From: Allobosea sp. 67-29
Lineage (GTDB): Bacteria; Pseudomonadota; Alphaproteobacteria; Rhizobiales; Beijerinckiaceae
DNA: 64,000 nucleotides
Direction of reading: 5' to 3'
Assembly: GCF_001898115.1 (NCBI RefSeq)
Contig: NZ_MKSQ01000005.1
Location: forward strand, 587,236-651,235
Within the stretch, counting starts at the first letter, position 1. Each line of letters starts with the position of its first letter. The notes under the pieces were generated by a model. It did not search any database. It was not told where the DNA came from and worked only from the letters and a program-made list of their open reading frames with translations. Made by a program: the position numbers and the translations under genes. Of the stretch, positions 17,542-26,763 are shown piece by piece.

Positions 17542-18318
17542 TCAACGGCCCTTGAAGACCGGCTTGCGCTTTTCGGCGAAAGCCCGGCTGCCCTCGCGAT
17601 AATCCTCGCTGCGGTCGGCAGCTTCGGATAGCGCGGCGATTTCCGGGGCGACGGTGGAAAGCGCGCCTTGCGCGATCGCATCGCAAGCCCGTTTGGCAGC
17701 ACGAATCGAGAGCGGCGCGTTCTCGAGCATGGGCTGGAGGTAGGTGAGGGCGGCTTCCACCACGTCACCCTCGATGCGCTGAGAGATGAGTCCGCAATCG
17801 AGCGCAGCCTGAGAATCGATGAGCTGGCCGGTATAGAGCATATGCCGCGCCATCGCGATGCCGGCCGTGGCCGCCAGAAGCTGCGTGCTGTCCGCCGGGT
17901 ACACCAGTCCGAGCTTGGCTGGTGGCACACCGAAGCGGGCGGTTCCATCGGCGATCCGGAAGTCGGCACGCAGAGCCAGCGTGCAGCCGCCGCCCACGCA
18001 GGGGCCGCTGACCGCTGCGGCGACGGGGACGGGCACCGCCGAGACCGCGGCGTAGCAGGCCATGATCCCATCCCAGTACTCCCGGCGCGCCGCCGGATCG
18101 TCGCGCACGGCGGCGAAGGCGCCGATCTCGTCGCCGGCGCAGAACGCGCCGCCTCGGCCGGTCAGAACCACGGCCCGCAGATCGGGGTCGGACCCAAAAG
18201 CCTCAAAGATGGCGCCCAGCTGGCGCCAGGCGCGACCGTCGAGCGCGTTGCGCTTGGCGGGGCGATTTATGGCCACGATGGCGACGGGGCCGCGTCTCTC
18301 CAGTTCGATATCAGCCAT
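17542..18318 (-). CDS. Enoyl-CoA hydratase/isomerase (crotonase) family protein
   Basis: 258-residue crotonase-fold protein starting MADIELERRGPVAIVAINRP, with a GGAGAT ribosome site. Family features: 'RNALDGRAWRQL', oxyanion-hole segments 'GAFCAGDEIGAF' and 'GPCVGGGCTLALRADFRIA', and 'FGVPPAKLGLVYPADST'. The usual catalytic Glu pair of mitochondrial-type hydratases is not evident at 'GVPPAKLG', so hydratase, isomerase or hydrolase activity cannot be separated. It is first in the minus-strand unit with the MatB-like ligase and IclR regulator, and diverges from a second CoA ligase. Confidence 0.88.
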   Translation of the reverse strand: MADIELERRGPVAIVAINRPAKRNALDGRAWRQLGAIFEAFGSDPDLRAVVLTGRGGAFCAGDEIGAFAAVRDDPAARREYWDGIMACYAAVSAVPVPVAAAVSGPCVGGGCTLALRADFRIADGTARFGVPPAKLGLVYPADSTQLLAATAGIAMARHMLYTGQLIDSQAALDCGLISQRIEGDVVEAALTYLQPMLENAPLSIRAAKRACDAIAQGALSTVAPEIAALSEAADRSEDYREGSRAFAEKRKPVFKGR

Positions 18319-18371
18319 GGGATCTCCGTTCACGCGTCCGCCGCAGCCTTGACACGAACGGGTCGGCAATA

Positions 18372-18395
18372 TCAATATACAATCATAAATATTGA
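18372..18395. promoter_or_regulatory. Inverted repeat in divergent promoter, candidate IclR operator
   Basis: TCAATAT (18372-18378) and ATATTGA (18389-18395) form a perfect 7-bp inverted repeat with a 10-base spacer, in the 131-base AT-rich gap between the divergent crotonase and acyl-CoA ligase genes. The same heptamer lies in the candidate site at 14958-14977. Spacing suits a dimeric regulator; the IclR protein of the cluster is the obvious candidate. Confidence 0.45.
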
Positions 18396-18449
18396 CTGAC
18401 AATAATTTGTGAAGGCGGCTTCCAGCCGCGGCGGGCCGCAGGACACGAT

Positions 18450-19997
18450 ATGCAGACAGATGTCGTAACGATTGGCGAGCTTTGGGACCGGCGGGCCGCG
18501 CGCGATCCGGCGCATGTCTACTGTCGCTTCGAGGATCGGGACTGGACGGTCGGCGAACTCGACGAGCGCATCAACCGGCTCGCCAACGCCTTGCTGGCGC
18601 AGGGCCTGGTCAAGGGAGACCGGGTCGCCTTGATGCTGCCCAGCCATCCCGACCATATCGTCGCGATCTTCGCGCTGGCGAAGGCGGGACTCGTGCGCGT
18701 TCCCGTCAATGTCCACCTCAAGGGGGCTTCTCTCGACTTCGTCTTCGATCGCTTCGAGCCCCGGGCGATCATCGCCGACCGGGCCTATTCCGAGGTCCTT
18801 GCGCCTATCGTCGGGCGTCTTCCCGGATTGAAGGTCGTCTGGCGCGGAACCGACGCGCCGGCGGATTTCGCCGCGATCATCGATGCGGCCTCGCCGGCCC
18901 GGCCTGCGGTTTCAGTGATGGCCGACGATATCATCGCGATCACGCCCAGCTCGGGAACCACAGGCGAGCCGAAAGGCGTCCTCAAGACGGACCGCAGCCT
19001 GCGGGCCGGGCCGATGGGGACGCTCGCTCTCACCGGGGCAAGGTCGGGCGACGTCCTGCTGCTCTGGGAGCCGCTCCACCACGGGGCCGGCGTCGCCGTG
19101 CTGATCGCTGCGGTGATGGAGCCGCTGACGCTGGCGATGGTCGAGAAGTTCAGCGCTTCGCGCTTCTGGGACCAGGTGCGCCGCTACGACGTCACCCATA
19201 TCCACTATCTCGGCGGCGTGCTGCCGTTGCTGCTCAAGCAGCCGGGCAGCCCGCTGGACCGGGACCACAAGGTCAGGATGGCCTGGGGCGGGGGCTGTCC
19301 CGTCGATGTCTGGCGGGCCTTCGAGCAGCGCTTCGGGGTCGTCCTGCGCGAGGGCTACGGCCTCTCGGAGATGACCACCTTCGTGACCATAAACCCCGAG
19401 GGGCGGCTGGGTTCCTGCGGGCGCCCGCTGCCGTTCTACGACGTGCGGCTCCAGGGCGAGGACGGCGTGGAGGTTCCTGTCGGCGAGCCGGGCGAGATCG
19501 TCGTGCGCCCTCGCGAGGAAGGCCTGGCCTTCAAGGGCTATTTCCGGATGCCGGAAGCCAGCGCCGCGCTGGTGAAGGACGGTTGGTTCTCGACAGGCGA
19601 TCTCGCGAGGCGGGACGAGGACGGCTTCCTTTTCTACGCGGGCCGCCGCAAGGACAGCGTTCGCCGGCGCGGGGTCAATATCTCCGCCTGGGAGGTCGAG
19701 CGCATTATTCTGACCCATGACGAGATCGAGGAATGCGCCCTCATCGGTGTTCCGAGCGAGATGGGCGACGACGATCTCAAGCTCTTCATCCGGACGGCGG
19801 AAGGGCGCTCCACCGACCCGCTCGCATTGCTGCGCTGGTGCGAGAGCCGGATGCCCTATTTCCAGATCCCGCGCTACGTCGAAACGATCGCCGAGTTCCC
19901 CAAGACGCCGACGCAGCGCATCAAGAAGAGCGATCTGAGCCGCGGCGTCGATTCCTGCTTCGATCTCGAACGATCCGGCCACAAGATCGGCCGCTGA
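18450..19997 (+). CDS. AMP-forming acyl-CoA ligase (CaiC/fatty-acyl ligase-like)
   Basis: 515-residue adenylate-forming CoA ligase. Motifs: P-loop 'ITPSSGTTGEPKGVLKT', A5 'LREGYGLSEMTTFVTIN', A7 'GWFSTGDLARRDEDGFLFYA', hinge 'RRKDSVRRRGVNISAWEVER', and C-terminal catalytic Lys region 'FPKTPTQRIKKSDLS'. The 'RRRGVNIS' hinge and the truncated end resemble crotonobetaine/carnitine-CoA ligase-type proteins. It is divergent from the crotonase/MatB-like unit and 99 bases upstream of the DppB-type permease, suggesting import and CoA activation of the same compound. Two CoA ligases in one cluster imply two acids or two steps. The substrate is unknown. Confidence 0.88.
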   Translation: MQTDVVTIGELWDRRAARDPAHVYCRFEDRDWTVGELDERINRLANALLAQGLVKGDRVALMLPSHPDHIVAIFALAKAGLVRVPVNVHLKGASLDFVFDRFEPRAIIADRAYSEVLAPIVGRLPGLKVVWRGTDAPADFAAIIDAASPARPAVSVMADDIIAITPSSGTTGEPKGVLKTDRSLRAGPMGTLALTGARSGDVLLLWEPLHHGAGVAVLIAAVMEPLTLAMVEKFSASRFWDQVRRYDVTHIHYLGGVLPLLLKQPGSPLDRDHKVRMAWGGGCPVDVWRAFEQRFGVVLREGYGLSEMTTFVTINPEGRLGSCGRPLPFYDVRLQGEDGVEVPVGEPGEIVVRPREEGLAFKGYFRMPEASAALVKDGWFSTGDLARRDEDGFLFYAGRRKDSVRRRGVNISAWEVERIILTHDEIEECALIGVPSEMGDDDLKLFIRTAEGRSTDPLALLRWCESRMPYFQIPRYVETIAEFPKTPTQRIKKSDLSRGVDSCFDLERSGHKIGR

Positions 19998-20096
19998 GGG
20001 ATCGAGGATTCCGTAACCCGAAGCCGCGGGGCAGGATGATCCTCGGGCCGGATTTCTGTCCCAAGGTCGCGACGCGGCGTTTTCGGAGCTGATGCG

Positions 20097-21062
20097 ATGA
20101 GTGCCTGGCTTTTGCGCCGTCTGCTGCAGGCCTTCTTCGTCGTCATGGCGATGACCTTGATCGTCTTCATCGGGATCAGTGTGATCGGTGATCCGGTCGA
20201 GACGCTGATCTCGCAGGACGCGGATCAGGGAGAGCGACTGCGCACCATCGCGGCCTTCGGGCTCGATCGGCCGCTCTGGGCGCAGTATCTCGCCTTCCTG
20301 AACGGCGCCATCCATGGCGATCTCGGCAACAGCTTCGTGTACAACGAGCCGGCGCTGCGCATCATCTTCCAGCGGATGCCGGCGACGCTCGAACTGGCGC
20401 TTGCGGCGACCATCCTCTCGATCCTCATCGGCATACCGCTCGGACTCTATGCCGGCGTCAGACCGCGCTCGCCGGTGACCAAGTTCATCATGACGGGCTC
20501 GATCCTGGGCTTTTCCCTGCCGGGCTTCTGGGTGGGCCTGCTTCTGATCATGGTCTTCGCGGTCCAGCTCGGCTGGTTGCCCTCGGGCGGTCGCGGCCAG
20601 ACACGGGAGCTCTTCGGCGTCGACTGGTCGTTCCTGACTATCGACGGCTTGCGCCATCTTGTCCTGCCGGCTCTCAACCTCGCGCTGTTCAAGATTTCGC
20701 TGGTCCTGCGCCTCGTGCGCGCCGAGACTGCCGAGATCCTGCCGCAGGATTACATCCGCACCGCGCGCGCCAAGGGGCTTTCCGAGCGGGCGATCATGTT
20801 CCGCCACCTGCTGCGCAACATCATGATTCCGGTGATCACCATCATCGGACTGGAGTTCGGCTCCGTCGTCGCGTTCTCCGTTGTCACAGAGACGATCTTC
20901 GCCTGGCCCGGGATGGGCAAGCTGATCATCGACAGCATCCATGTGCTCGATCGCCCGATGATCGTCGCTTACCTGATGATCATCGTCCTGCTCTTTGTCG
21001 TGATCAATCTGCTCGTTGACTGCCTCTATACGGTGCTGGATCCGCGCGTGAGGGTGAGCTGA
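20097..21062 (+). CDS. Peptide-type ABC transporter permease (DppB family)
   Basis: 321-residue inner-membrane permease starting MSAWLLRRLLQAFFVVMAMT. Six hydrophobic segments, the DppB-typical 'GLDRPLWAQYLAFLNGAIHGDLGNSF', and the EAA loop 'YIRTARAKGLSERAIMFRHLLRN' are present. It overlaps the DppC-type gene by one base (TGATG), so they are coupled. No ATP-binding subunits (DppD/DppF type) follow, which is unusual for this transporter class. Confidence 0.93.
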   Translation: MSAWLLRRLLQAFFVVMAMTLIVFIGISVIGDPVETLISQDADQGERLRTIAAFGLDRPLWAQYLAFLNGAIHGDLGNSFVYNEPALRIIFQRMPATLELALAATILSILIGIPLGLYAGVRPRSPVTKFIMTGSILGFSLPGFWVGLLLIMVFAVQLGWLPSGGRGQTRELFGVDWSFLTIDGLRHLVLPALNLALFKISLVLRLVRAETAEILPQDYIRTARAKGLSERAIMFRHLLRNIMIPVITIIGLEFGSVVAFSVVTETIFAWPGMGKLIIDSIHVLDRPMIVAYLMIIVLLFVVINLLVDCLYTVLDPRVRVS

Positions 21063-21967
21063 TGAGCACCGCGCCGATCGTCGGGGCGGCGCCGCGCCCC
21101 GGAGCGTTCCGTCGCTTCCTGAGCGCCTTCCGCTCCTCCGGCGTCGCGATGACGGGGCTCGTGCTGCTGGTCGCGATCGTCCTCGCGGCGTTGCTCGCGC
21201 CCTGGATCGCACCGCAGGATCCCTACGATCTCACTCAACTGGACATCCTCGACGGGCGCCTGCCGCCGGGTTCTGTCTCGGCGACCGGCATGACCTACTG
21301 GCTCGGCACGGACGACCAGGGGCGCGACATGCTCTCGGCCATCCTGTACGGCCTGCGCATTTCGCTGTTCGTGGGCGTCACTTCCGCGCTCGCGGCTGCC
21401 ACTGTCGGCGCCATCCTGGGGCTGGTCGCGGCCTATGCCGGTGGGCGGCTCGAAAGCGCTCTGATGCGCCTGGTGGATCTGCAGCTCTCGTTCCCCACCA
21501 TTCTGATCGCGCTGATGATCCTGGCGTTCCTCGGCAAGGGCATTGCCAATGTCGTCCTGGCGCTCGTCATCGTTGAGTGGGCGGCCTATGCCCGCACCGC
21601 CCGCGCCAGCGCCCTCATCGAAAGTCGCAAGGAATACATCGAGGCGGCGACGGCGATGGGAGCCTCCTCGGGGCGGATCCTGTTCCGCCATCTGCTTCCG
21701 AACTGCCTGACGCCGCTGCTGGTGATCGGGACGGTGCAGGTTGCTCGCGCGATCGCGCTGGAGGCGACGTTGTCCTTCCTCGGGCTCGGCGTTCCGGTGA
21801 CGGAACCCAGCCTCGGCATGCTCATTGCCAACGGCTATCAGTACATGCTGTCGGGCAAGTTCTGGATCAGTTTCTATCCCGGCGTCGCTCTGCTGCTCAC
21901 CGTCATGGCGATCAACATGGTCGGCGATCACCTGCGCGATGTCCTCAACCCTCGCCGCGGGGAATAG
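21062..21967 (+). CDS. Peptide-type ABC transporter permease (DppC family)
   Basis: 301-residue partner permease. It shows the N-terminal anchor, 'WLGTDDQGRDMLSAILYGLR' (DppC signature region), and the EAA loop 'YIEAATAMGASSGRILFRHLLPN'. It ends at 21967, followed not by ATPase genes but by an SDR remnant. With the DppB-type gene it forms the membrane channel; the binding protein is likely the one at 13345-14934. The ATPase must come from elsewhere in the genome or has been lost. Confidence 0.93.
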   Translation: MSTAPIVGAAPRPGAFRRFLSAFRSSGVAMTGLVLLVAIVLAALLAPWIAPQDPYDLTQLDILDGRLPPGSVSATGMTYWLGTDDQGRDMLSAILYGLRISLFVGVTSALAAATVGAILGLVAAYAGGRLESALMRLVDLQLSFPTILIALMILAFLGKGIANVVLALVIVEWAAYARTARASALIESRKEYIEAATAMGASSGRILFRHLLPNCLTPLLVIGTVQVARAIALEATLSFLGLGVPVTEPSLGMLIANGYQYMLSGKFWISFYPGVALLLTVMAINMVGDHLRDVLNPRRGE

Positions 21968-22042
21968 TGCGGCTCCTTTCAAGAATCGTCCGTGCAGCGC
22001 CGCAGCAGGACTGAGACAGACACTGGCGTTTCGCGAGCATGA

Positions 22043-22750
22043 CCTGTCAGTCCTTGCGACCCCCGCCTGCTCGACCAGATCTGGCCGCAGGTCTGGGAGC
22101 TGCGGAACGCGGCCAAGGCCGATCATATCGAGATGGAGGTCATCAAGCTGGACGTCTTGAACGAGATCGACCGCACCAAGGCGCTCAGCATCGAGATCGG
22201 CGTATTGTTCAACAATGCCGGCATCATGGAATCGGGGCCGATGGTCGAGATTCCGATGACGGTGTTCCGGTCGGTTTTCGAGACCAATGTCTTTGCCGCG
22301 CTGGAGCTGGCTCAGGGCTTCGCTCGCGCCATGGCGAAGCGTGGTGCCGGGCGGATCGTCTGGACCTCTTCGGTCGCCGGCCTGGTTAAGGTTCCCTTTG
22401 ACGGCGCCTACGCTGCTTCGAAACACGCGGTCGAGGGTATCTGCTCGGCGATGCGCGAGGAGCTCAAGCCCTATGGCGTGCAGGTGGTGACGGTAAACCC
22501 CGGCGCATTCCGCACCGGCTTCAACGACACGGGCATGGAAAGCATGGATCAGTGGTGGGGTCAGGACGAGCGCGTCGTCGCCCACTGGCCGGTGCGCGCG
22601 CTTGATCGTCAGCACGATCCCGATGAGATGATCGAGGCGATTATCGATGTCATCGAGGCAACGGACCCGCCTTATCGCACTGTCCGCCCCGCCAGCGCCG
22701 AAGAGATGGTTCGCAAAGAGCAGGCGGAGATTTGGGATCGGCGCGCCTGA
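22043..22750 (+). pseudogene. Short-chain dehydrogenase/reductase lacking its NAD-binding N-terminus
   Basis: The frame opens after a TGA at 22040-22042 and reads 'LLDQIWPQVWELRNAAKADH' before the first in-frame ATG at 22133. Then come 'VLFNNAGIMESGP' (NNAG), 'GRIVWTSSVAGL' (catalytic Ser) and 'YAASKHAVEG' (YxxxK), and a normal C-terminus. The Rossmann TGxxxGIG segment that binds the dinucleotide, and about 25-30 residues around it, are missing. The catalytic part is intact but the protein should not bind cofactor, so I call it a 5'-truncated pseudogene. If expressed it would be about 205 residues from 22133. Confidence 0.75.
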
Positions 22751-22928
22751 ACGCCCGCAAAATCTTTGAGATCGCGCTCGATGGGGACGTTGCGGCAATG
22801 TCCGCTTCTTGGCTGTAAGCGAAGTTCTGCTATTGGCGCACAGAGGTCGCTCCTGACTACCGCCGCGCGACCCAGCAATCGCTCCACTTGTTGGCGGCAG
22901 TTCGAGCTCATATCGCTGTCTGATCGCG

Positions 22929-24005
22929 CTAGACTTGTTGGCGTCGACCGAACCAGCGCAGTGCATTCGCCCTGATGACAAGGCTCATGGCATCGCCCGG
23001 AGCCAAACCGCGGAGCGTATCCGGCGGGACGGAGGCAACGATCGCACTTCCGTCAGATAGTGTGCCATGCAGATTGGCGATGGAGCCTTGATAGGAAATT
23101 TGTTCGACGGTTGCCTTGAGTGTGTTGGCTGGGCCGGCATCGGTGACCGAAACGGCCTCGGGGCGAAGCAGAACCTCACCATCGTCTCCTGGGGAGCCGG
23201 CCACGCCACTTGCCTGCAACTCGACTGTAATGCCGGCGGCAAGGGCAATCGAGACATGCGTGTCGTTTCGGCCGGTAATACGGCCGGGGAGGAAGTTCGC
23301 CCGGCCGATAAAGTCCGCGACGAAGCGGTTCGCCGGCTTTTCATAGATTTCGCTCGCGCTGTCGAGCTGTTGGAGCTCGCCATCCTTCATGACTGCAATC
23401 GTATCGGCGATGCTCATCGCTTCCGACTGATCATGGGTCACGAATATCGATGTCAGGCCGAACTCGCGCTGCAGCCTCGACATCTCCAGGCCGGTGCTTT
23501 CGCGCAGCTTGGCGTCGAGATTGGAGAAGGGCTCGTCGAGCAGTAGGATCGAGGGATTGATCACGAGCGCGCGCGCCACCGCGACCCGCTGCTGCTGACC
23601 GCCGGAGAGTTGGCGCGGCAGGCGATCCGCGAGGCCGGAGAGCTTCAGCTTGTCGAGCATGACGCCGACCCGCTGGTCGCGCTCCGCCCGGCCAACGCCG
23701 CGCCGGCGCAATCCGAAGGCGATGTTCTCGGCTGCGCTCATATGGGGAAACAGCGCGTAGTTCTGGAACACCAGGCCGGTATCGCGCTTGTGGGCCGGTA
23801 TCCGGGTGATGTCGGAGCCGCCGGCCCTGATCGAGCCGGAAGTCGGCTCGATGAAGCCCGCGACCATGCGCAGCGTGGTGGTCTTGCCGCAACCGGATGG
23901 CCCGAGCAATGCCAGCATCCGGCCCTGCGGAACCTTCACGCTAAGATCGGCGACCGCAACGGCCGAGCCATAGGTCTTGCGCAGATGGTTGATCTCGATG
24001 TCCAT
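22929..24005 (-). CDS. Spermidine/putrescine-type ABC transporter ATPase (PotA-like)
   Basis: 358-residue importer ATPase starting MDIEINHLRKTYGSAVAVAD. Walker A GPSGCGKTTT, Q-loop 'LVFQNYALFPHMSAAENIAF', signature LSGGQQQRVAVARAL, Walker B LLLDEPFSNLD and H-loop FVTHDQSEAM are present. A C-terminal TOBE domain (about 280-355, 'VLLRPEAVSV', 'YQGSIANLHG') is typical of PotA/FbpC/UgpC-type subunits. Last gene of a four-gene minus-strand importer operon, two bases after the second permease. An open frame continuing upstream to 24566 is permease shadow. Confidence 0.93.
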   Translation of the reverse strand: MDIEINHLRKTYGSAVAVADLSVKVPQGRMLALLGPSGCGKTTTLRMVAGFIEPTSGSIRAGGSDITRIPAHKRDTGLVFQNYALFPHMSAAENIAFGLRRRGVGRAERDQRVGVMLDKLKLSGLADRLPRQLSGGQQQRVAVARALVINPSILLLDEPFSNLDAKLRESTGLEMSRLQREFGLTSIFVTHDQSEAMSIADTIAVMKDGELQQLDSASEIYEKPANRFVADFIGRANFLPGRITGRNDTHVSIALAAGITVELQASGVAGSPGDDGEVLLRPEAVSVTDAGPANTLKATVEQISYQGSIANLHGTLSDGSAIVASVPPDTLRGLAPGDAMSLVIRANALRWFGRRQQV

Positions 24006-24007
24006 GG

Positions 24008-24808
24008 TCAGTTCCGGGAGCGCCCGACGGAGCCCAGCAGGTGATAGAGGAGCATGAAGCCCAGGGTCGCCAGAACGAGCAGGCCCGAGACCGCCGCCAC
24101 GGAAGGCTCGAAACCGAGCTGCACGGCGGAATAGATGGTCACGGGTAGCGTCGGAGCGCCCGGCTCGGCCAGGAAAAGCGCAAGCACGACCTCGTCGAAC
24201 GAGGTGATGAAGGCGAGGACCGTGCCGGCGACGATGCCTGGTCGCACGACCGGCAGCACCACCAGGAAAAAGGCGGCGACCGGTGAGGCGCCGAGATTGC
24301 GCGCGGCTTCTTCCAGACTGCGGTCGAACCGGCGCAACACCGGCAGAGAGACCCGCAGCACATACGGCGTGCAGACGATGACATGCCCGGCAACGAGCTT
24401 CCACGGGCCCGCTAGAAGGCCGGTTCGGGTGAAGAACAGCGTCAATCCGACGGCAAGCACCAGTGTCGGCAGGATCAACGGCGACAGGAACACCGCCTCC
24501 AGAAGTCGCCGGCCCGGAAAGTCGAAGCGCGTCAATGCGTAGGCGGCGGACACCCCCAAGGCGCAAGCGATGATCGCGCTGATCACGGCAATGCGCAGGC
24601 TGACCAGCAGCGCGGTCAGATAGCGCGTGTCATGCAGCGCCGCAGCATACCATTTCAGCGTGAGACCCTGCGGCGGGAAGGCGAGATAGCCGGTATCCCC
24701 GAGCGGTGCGGCGACGACGACGAGGATCGGCAGCAGCAGGTATCCGAAGGCCAGTGCCGTCAGGACCAGCATGGCGATGCCGAGCGGAGAGCGCAGTGAG
24801 ATCGTCAT
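24008..24808 (-). CDS. Spermidine/putrescine-type ABC transporter permease (PotC-like)
   Basis: 266-residue permease starting MTISLRSPLGIAMLVLTALA. Six hydrophobic segments; EAA loop 'SLEEAARNLGASPVAAFFLV' and 'FITSFDEVVLALFL', the latter typical of PotC. ATGA overlap (24805-24808) with the upstream permease. Forms a heterodimer with it; ligand not readable from sequence. Confidence 0.92.
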   Translation of the reverse strand: MTISLRSPLGIAMLVLTALAFGYLLLPILVVVAAPLGDTGYLAFPPQGLTLKWYAAALHDTRYLTALLVSLRIAVISAIIACALGVSAAYALTRFDFPGRRLLEAVFLSPLILPTLVLAVGLTLFFTRTGLLAGPWKLVAGHVIVCTPYVLRVSLPVLRRFDRSLEEAARNLGASPVAAFFLVVLPVVRPGIVAGTVLAFITSFDEVVLALFLAEPGAPTLPVTIYSAVQLGFEPSVAAVSGLLVLATLGFMLLYHLLGSVGRSRN

Positions 24809-25665
24809 CGCGAAGCCTCCTTGTCGGCACGGCCTTCCAGAAGGGCGCCATATGCGAGCGACACCGCCAGGACGACGACGAGGAGGATGGTCGCCAGCGC
24901 CGCCGCGAACGGCCAATCCAGCAGCTCGACGGCCTGTTCGTAGATGGCTGTCGCCATGACGTTGGCGCGTGCGCCGCCGACAAGGCTCGGCGTCGCGAAG
25001 GCGCTGATCGCCAGCGAGAAGACGAGAAGCGAGCCCGCGACGATGCCGCCGCTTGCGAGCCGGAATGTGACGAGGCCCAGCGCCACGCTCGGGCGTGCGC
25101 CAAGGCTCATCGCGGCGTATTCGAGATCGCGATCGATCGATTTGAAGACCCCGTGCAGGGTCAGGATCATCAGCGGCAGCAGCACCTGCGCGAGCGCGAT
25201 GATGACGCCCGTCATCGTGTACATGGTCTGCACCGGGTGGTTGACGATGCCGAGCGCGAGCAGCGTCCGGCTGAGCAGCCCGTCGCGAAAGAACAGCACC
25301 ATCCAGCCGAAGGAGCGCACGACGGCGCTGACCAGCAGGGGAAAGGTCGTCAACAGCAGGAGGAAGCTTGCCCAGCGCGATTGCGAGCGCGCCAGCAGAT
25401 AGGCCGTCGGGACACCCAGCAGGAGGGTGATCGCCGTGACGGCGAAGCCCAGCCAGAGCGTGCGGCCCAGCATCTCCCAGTAATAGGAATCGACGAAGAA
25501 GCGCTCATATTGCGCGAGCGTGAAACCGGCCTTCTCTGTCGCGCTCATCGCCAGCAGCGATGCCTGCGGCCAGATGAAGAAGACCGCATAGGCGAACGCG
25601 CAGGGAGCAAAGAGCAGGACGGGCGCGAAACGCGCCACGCCCGAGCCTGAAGCGGCTGTCGTCAC
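24805..25665 (-). CDS. Spermidine/putrescine-type ABC transporter permease (PotB-like)
   Basis: 286-residue permease starting MTTAASGSGVARFAPVLLFA. It has 'FIWPQASLLAMS', a PotB-type first loop 'YERFFVDSYYWEMLGRTLWL', and the EAA loop 'DLEYAAMSLGARPSVALGLV'. Its start overlaps the binding-protein stop (25662-25665) and its end overlaps the next permease, so the operon is tightly coupled. Confidence 0.92.
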   Translation of the reverse strand: MTTAASGSGVARFAPVLLFAPCAFAYAVFFIWPQASLLAMSATEKAGFTLAQYERFFVDSYYWEMLGRTLWLGFAVTAITLLLGVPTAYLLARSQSRWASFLLLLTTFPLLVSAVVRSFGWMVLFFRDGLLSRTLLALGIVNHPVQTMYTMTGVIIALAQVLLPLMILTLHGVFKSIDRDLEYAAMSLGARPSVALGLVTFRLASGGIVAGSLLVFSLAISAFATPSLVGGARANVMATAIYEQAVELLDWPFAAALATILLVVVLAVSLAYGALLEGRADKEASR

Positions 25666-26699
25666 CGTGCGATCTCGCGATTCCAGCGTTCGATCCAGCT
25701 GGCGCGCTTGGCGTTGATCTTGTCACGGTCGAGTTGGGCGAGCTTGTCCACGGCAGGAACCTCGGCCGCCAGATCCGCCGGCAGCTTGGTTTCGGGATTG
25801 GAGGCTGTCCATCGCATCCGCCGCGCGATCTCGATCTGCGCTTCCGGCTTCAACATCATATCGATGGCTGCCCCGGCGACATCCGCGTTCTTGGCGCCCT
25901 TGGCGACGCAGGCAGTAATGTTGACGGCGGGGCTGCCTTCTTGCGGAGTCGCGAAGGCAACAGGCAGGCCGGCCTGCTGCAACTTGAAAGTGTTACCGGT
26001 ATCGTAAGGCATGATCCAGATGTCACCCTGCCCGAACAGGGTCGGCAGATCAGAGGCCGCCTTGAAGATCGTCTCGCCCTTGATCTTCTTCATCGCCTCG
26101 AAGCCCGGCTCGATATTGTCTTCGCTACCGCCGAAGGCCTTGGCGAGCATGACGAGGAAGTCGACGCCGTAGCCGTTCGTGATCGCCGGGAAGGCGATGT
26201 GGCCCTTGTATTCCGGCTTCAGGAAATCCTTGTAGCTCGTCGGCGGCGTCTTGATCTTGTCCTTGTTGTAGACGATGCCCTCGGCGATCACGGCCCAGGT
26301 TACCCAATGTCCATCCGGATCCTTCAGGGCGGCCGGGATTTGGGCCATGCGGGAAACGCCGGCCATCGGCTGGCTCAAGCCTTCGCTCTTGGCGAAGGCT
26401 TCCTGGCCGCCGGAGAACTGGAACATGTCGATCTGCGGATTGCCGGCCTCCGCCTTCATGCGGGCGAGGGCAGCGGCCGACTGCATTGGCACCTGGGTCG
26501 TGGACGCCCCGCTTTCCTTGTCGAAAGGCGTGAAGACCGCCGCCTGGATGATATCCATGGTCGAGCCGCCGAAGCCCGAGCTCACGAGCTTGCGGCCGGC
26601 GAAGGACTGCGCCTGCGCCGCACCCGGCAGCAGCGGAAAGGTGGCAGAGGCGGCAAGTGCCGCCATCGCCTGGCGGCGGTTGATGTGGCTGATACCCAT
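25662..26699 (-). CDS. Spermidine/putrescine-type ABC substrate-binding protein (SBP_bac_8/PotD-like)
   Basis: 345-residue periplasmic binding protein. The N-terminus MGISHINRRQAMAALAASAT is a twin-arginine-like or ordinary signal peptide ('NRRQAM') ending near AQAQS. The mature part has 'GGSTMDIIQAAVFTPFDKES', 'QEAFAKSEGLSQP', 'VIAEGIVYNKDKIKTPPTSY' and 'GQGDIWIMPYDTGNTF', the layout of iron/polyamine-class binding proteins. It leads the importer operon after the hydrolase gene 64 bases upstream. The next gene, an AstE/AspA-like hydrolase, suggests an N-acylated amino compound as ligand (inference). Confidence 0.9.
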   Translation of the reverse strand: MGISHINRRQAMAALAASATFPLLPGAAQAQSFAGRKLVSSGFGGSTMDIIQAAVFTPFDKESGASTTQVPMQSAAALARMKAEAGNPQIDMFQFSGGQEAFAKSEGLSQPMAGVSRMAQIPAALKDPDGHWVTWAVIAEGIVYNKDKIKTPPTSYKDFLKPEYKGHIAFPAITNGYGVDFLVMLAKAFGGSEDNIEPGFEAMKKIKGETIFKAASDLPTLFGQGDIWIMPYDTGNTFKLQQAGLPVAFATPQEGSPAVNITACVAKGAKNADVAGAAIDMMLKPEAQIEIARRMRWTASNPETKLPADLAAEVPAVDKLAQLDRDKINAKRASWIERWNREIAR

Positions 26700-26763
26700 G
26701 ATGATCCCCTGTTGTTGGGCCGGGTATCGAGACCCGGCCATGTTACCGAGTTCTGTTGCGGAT

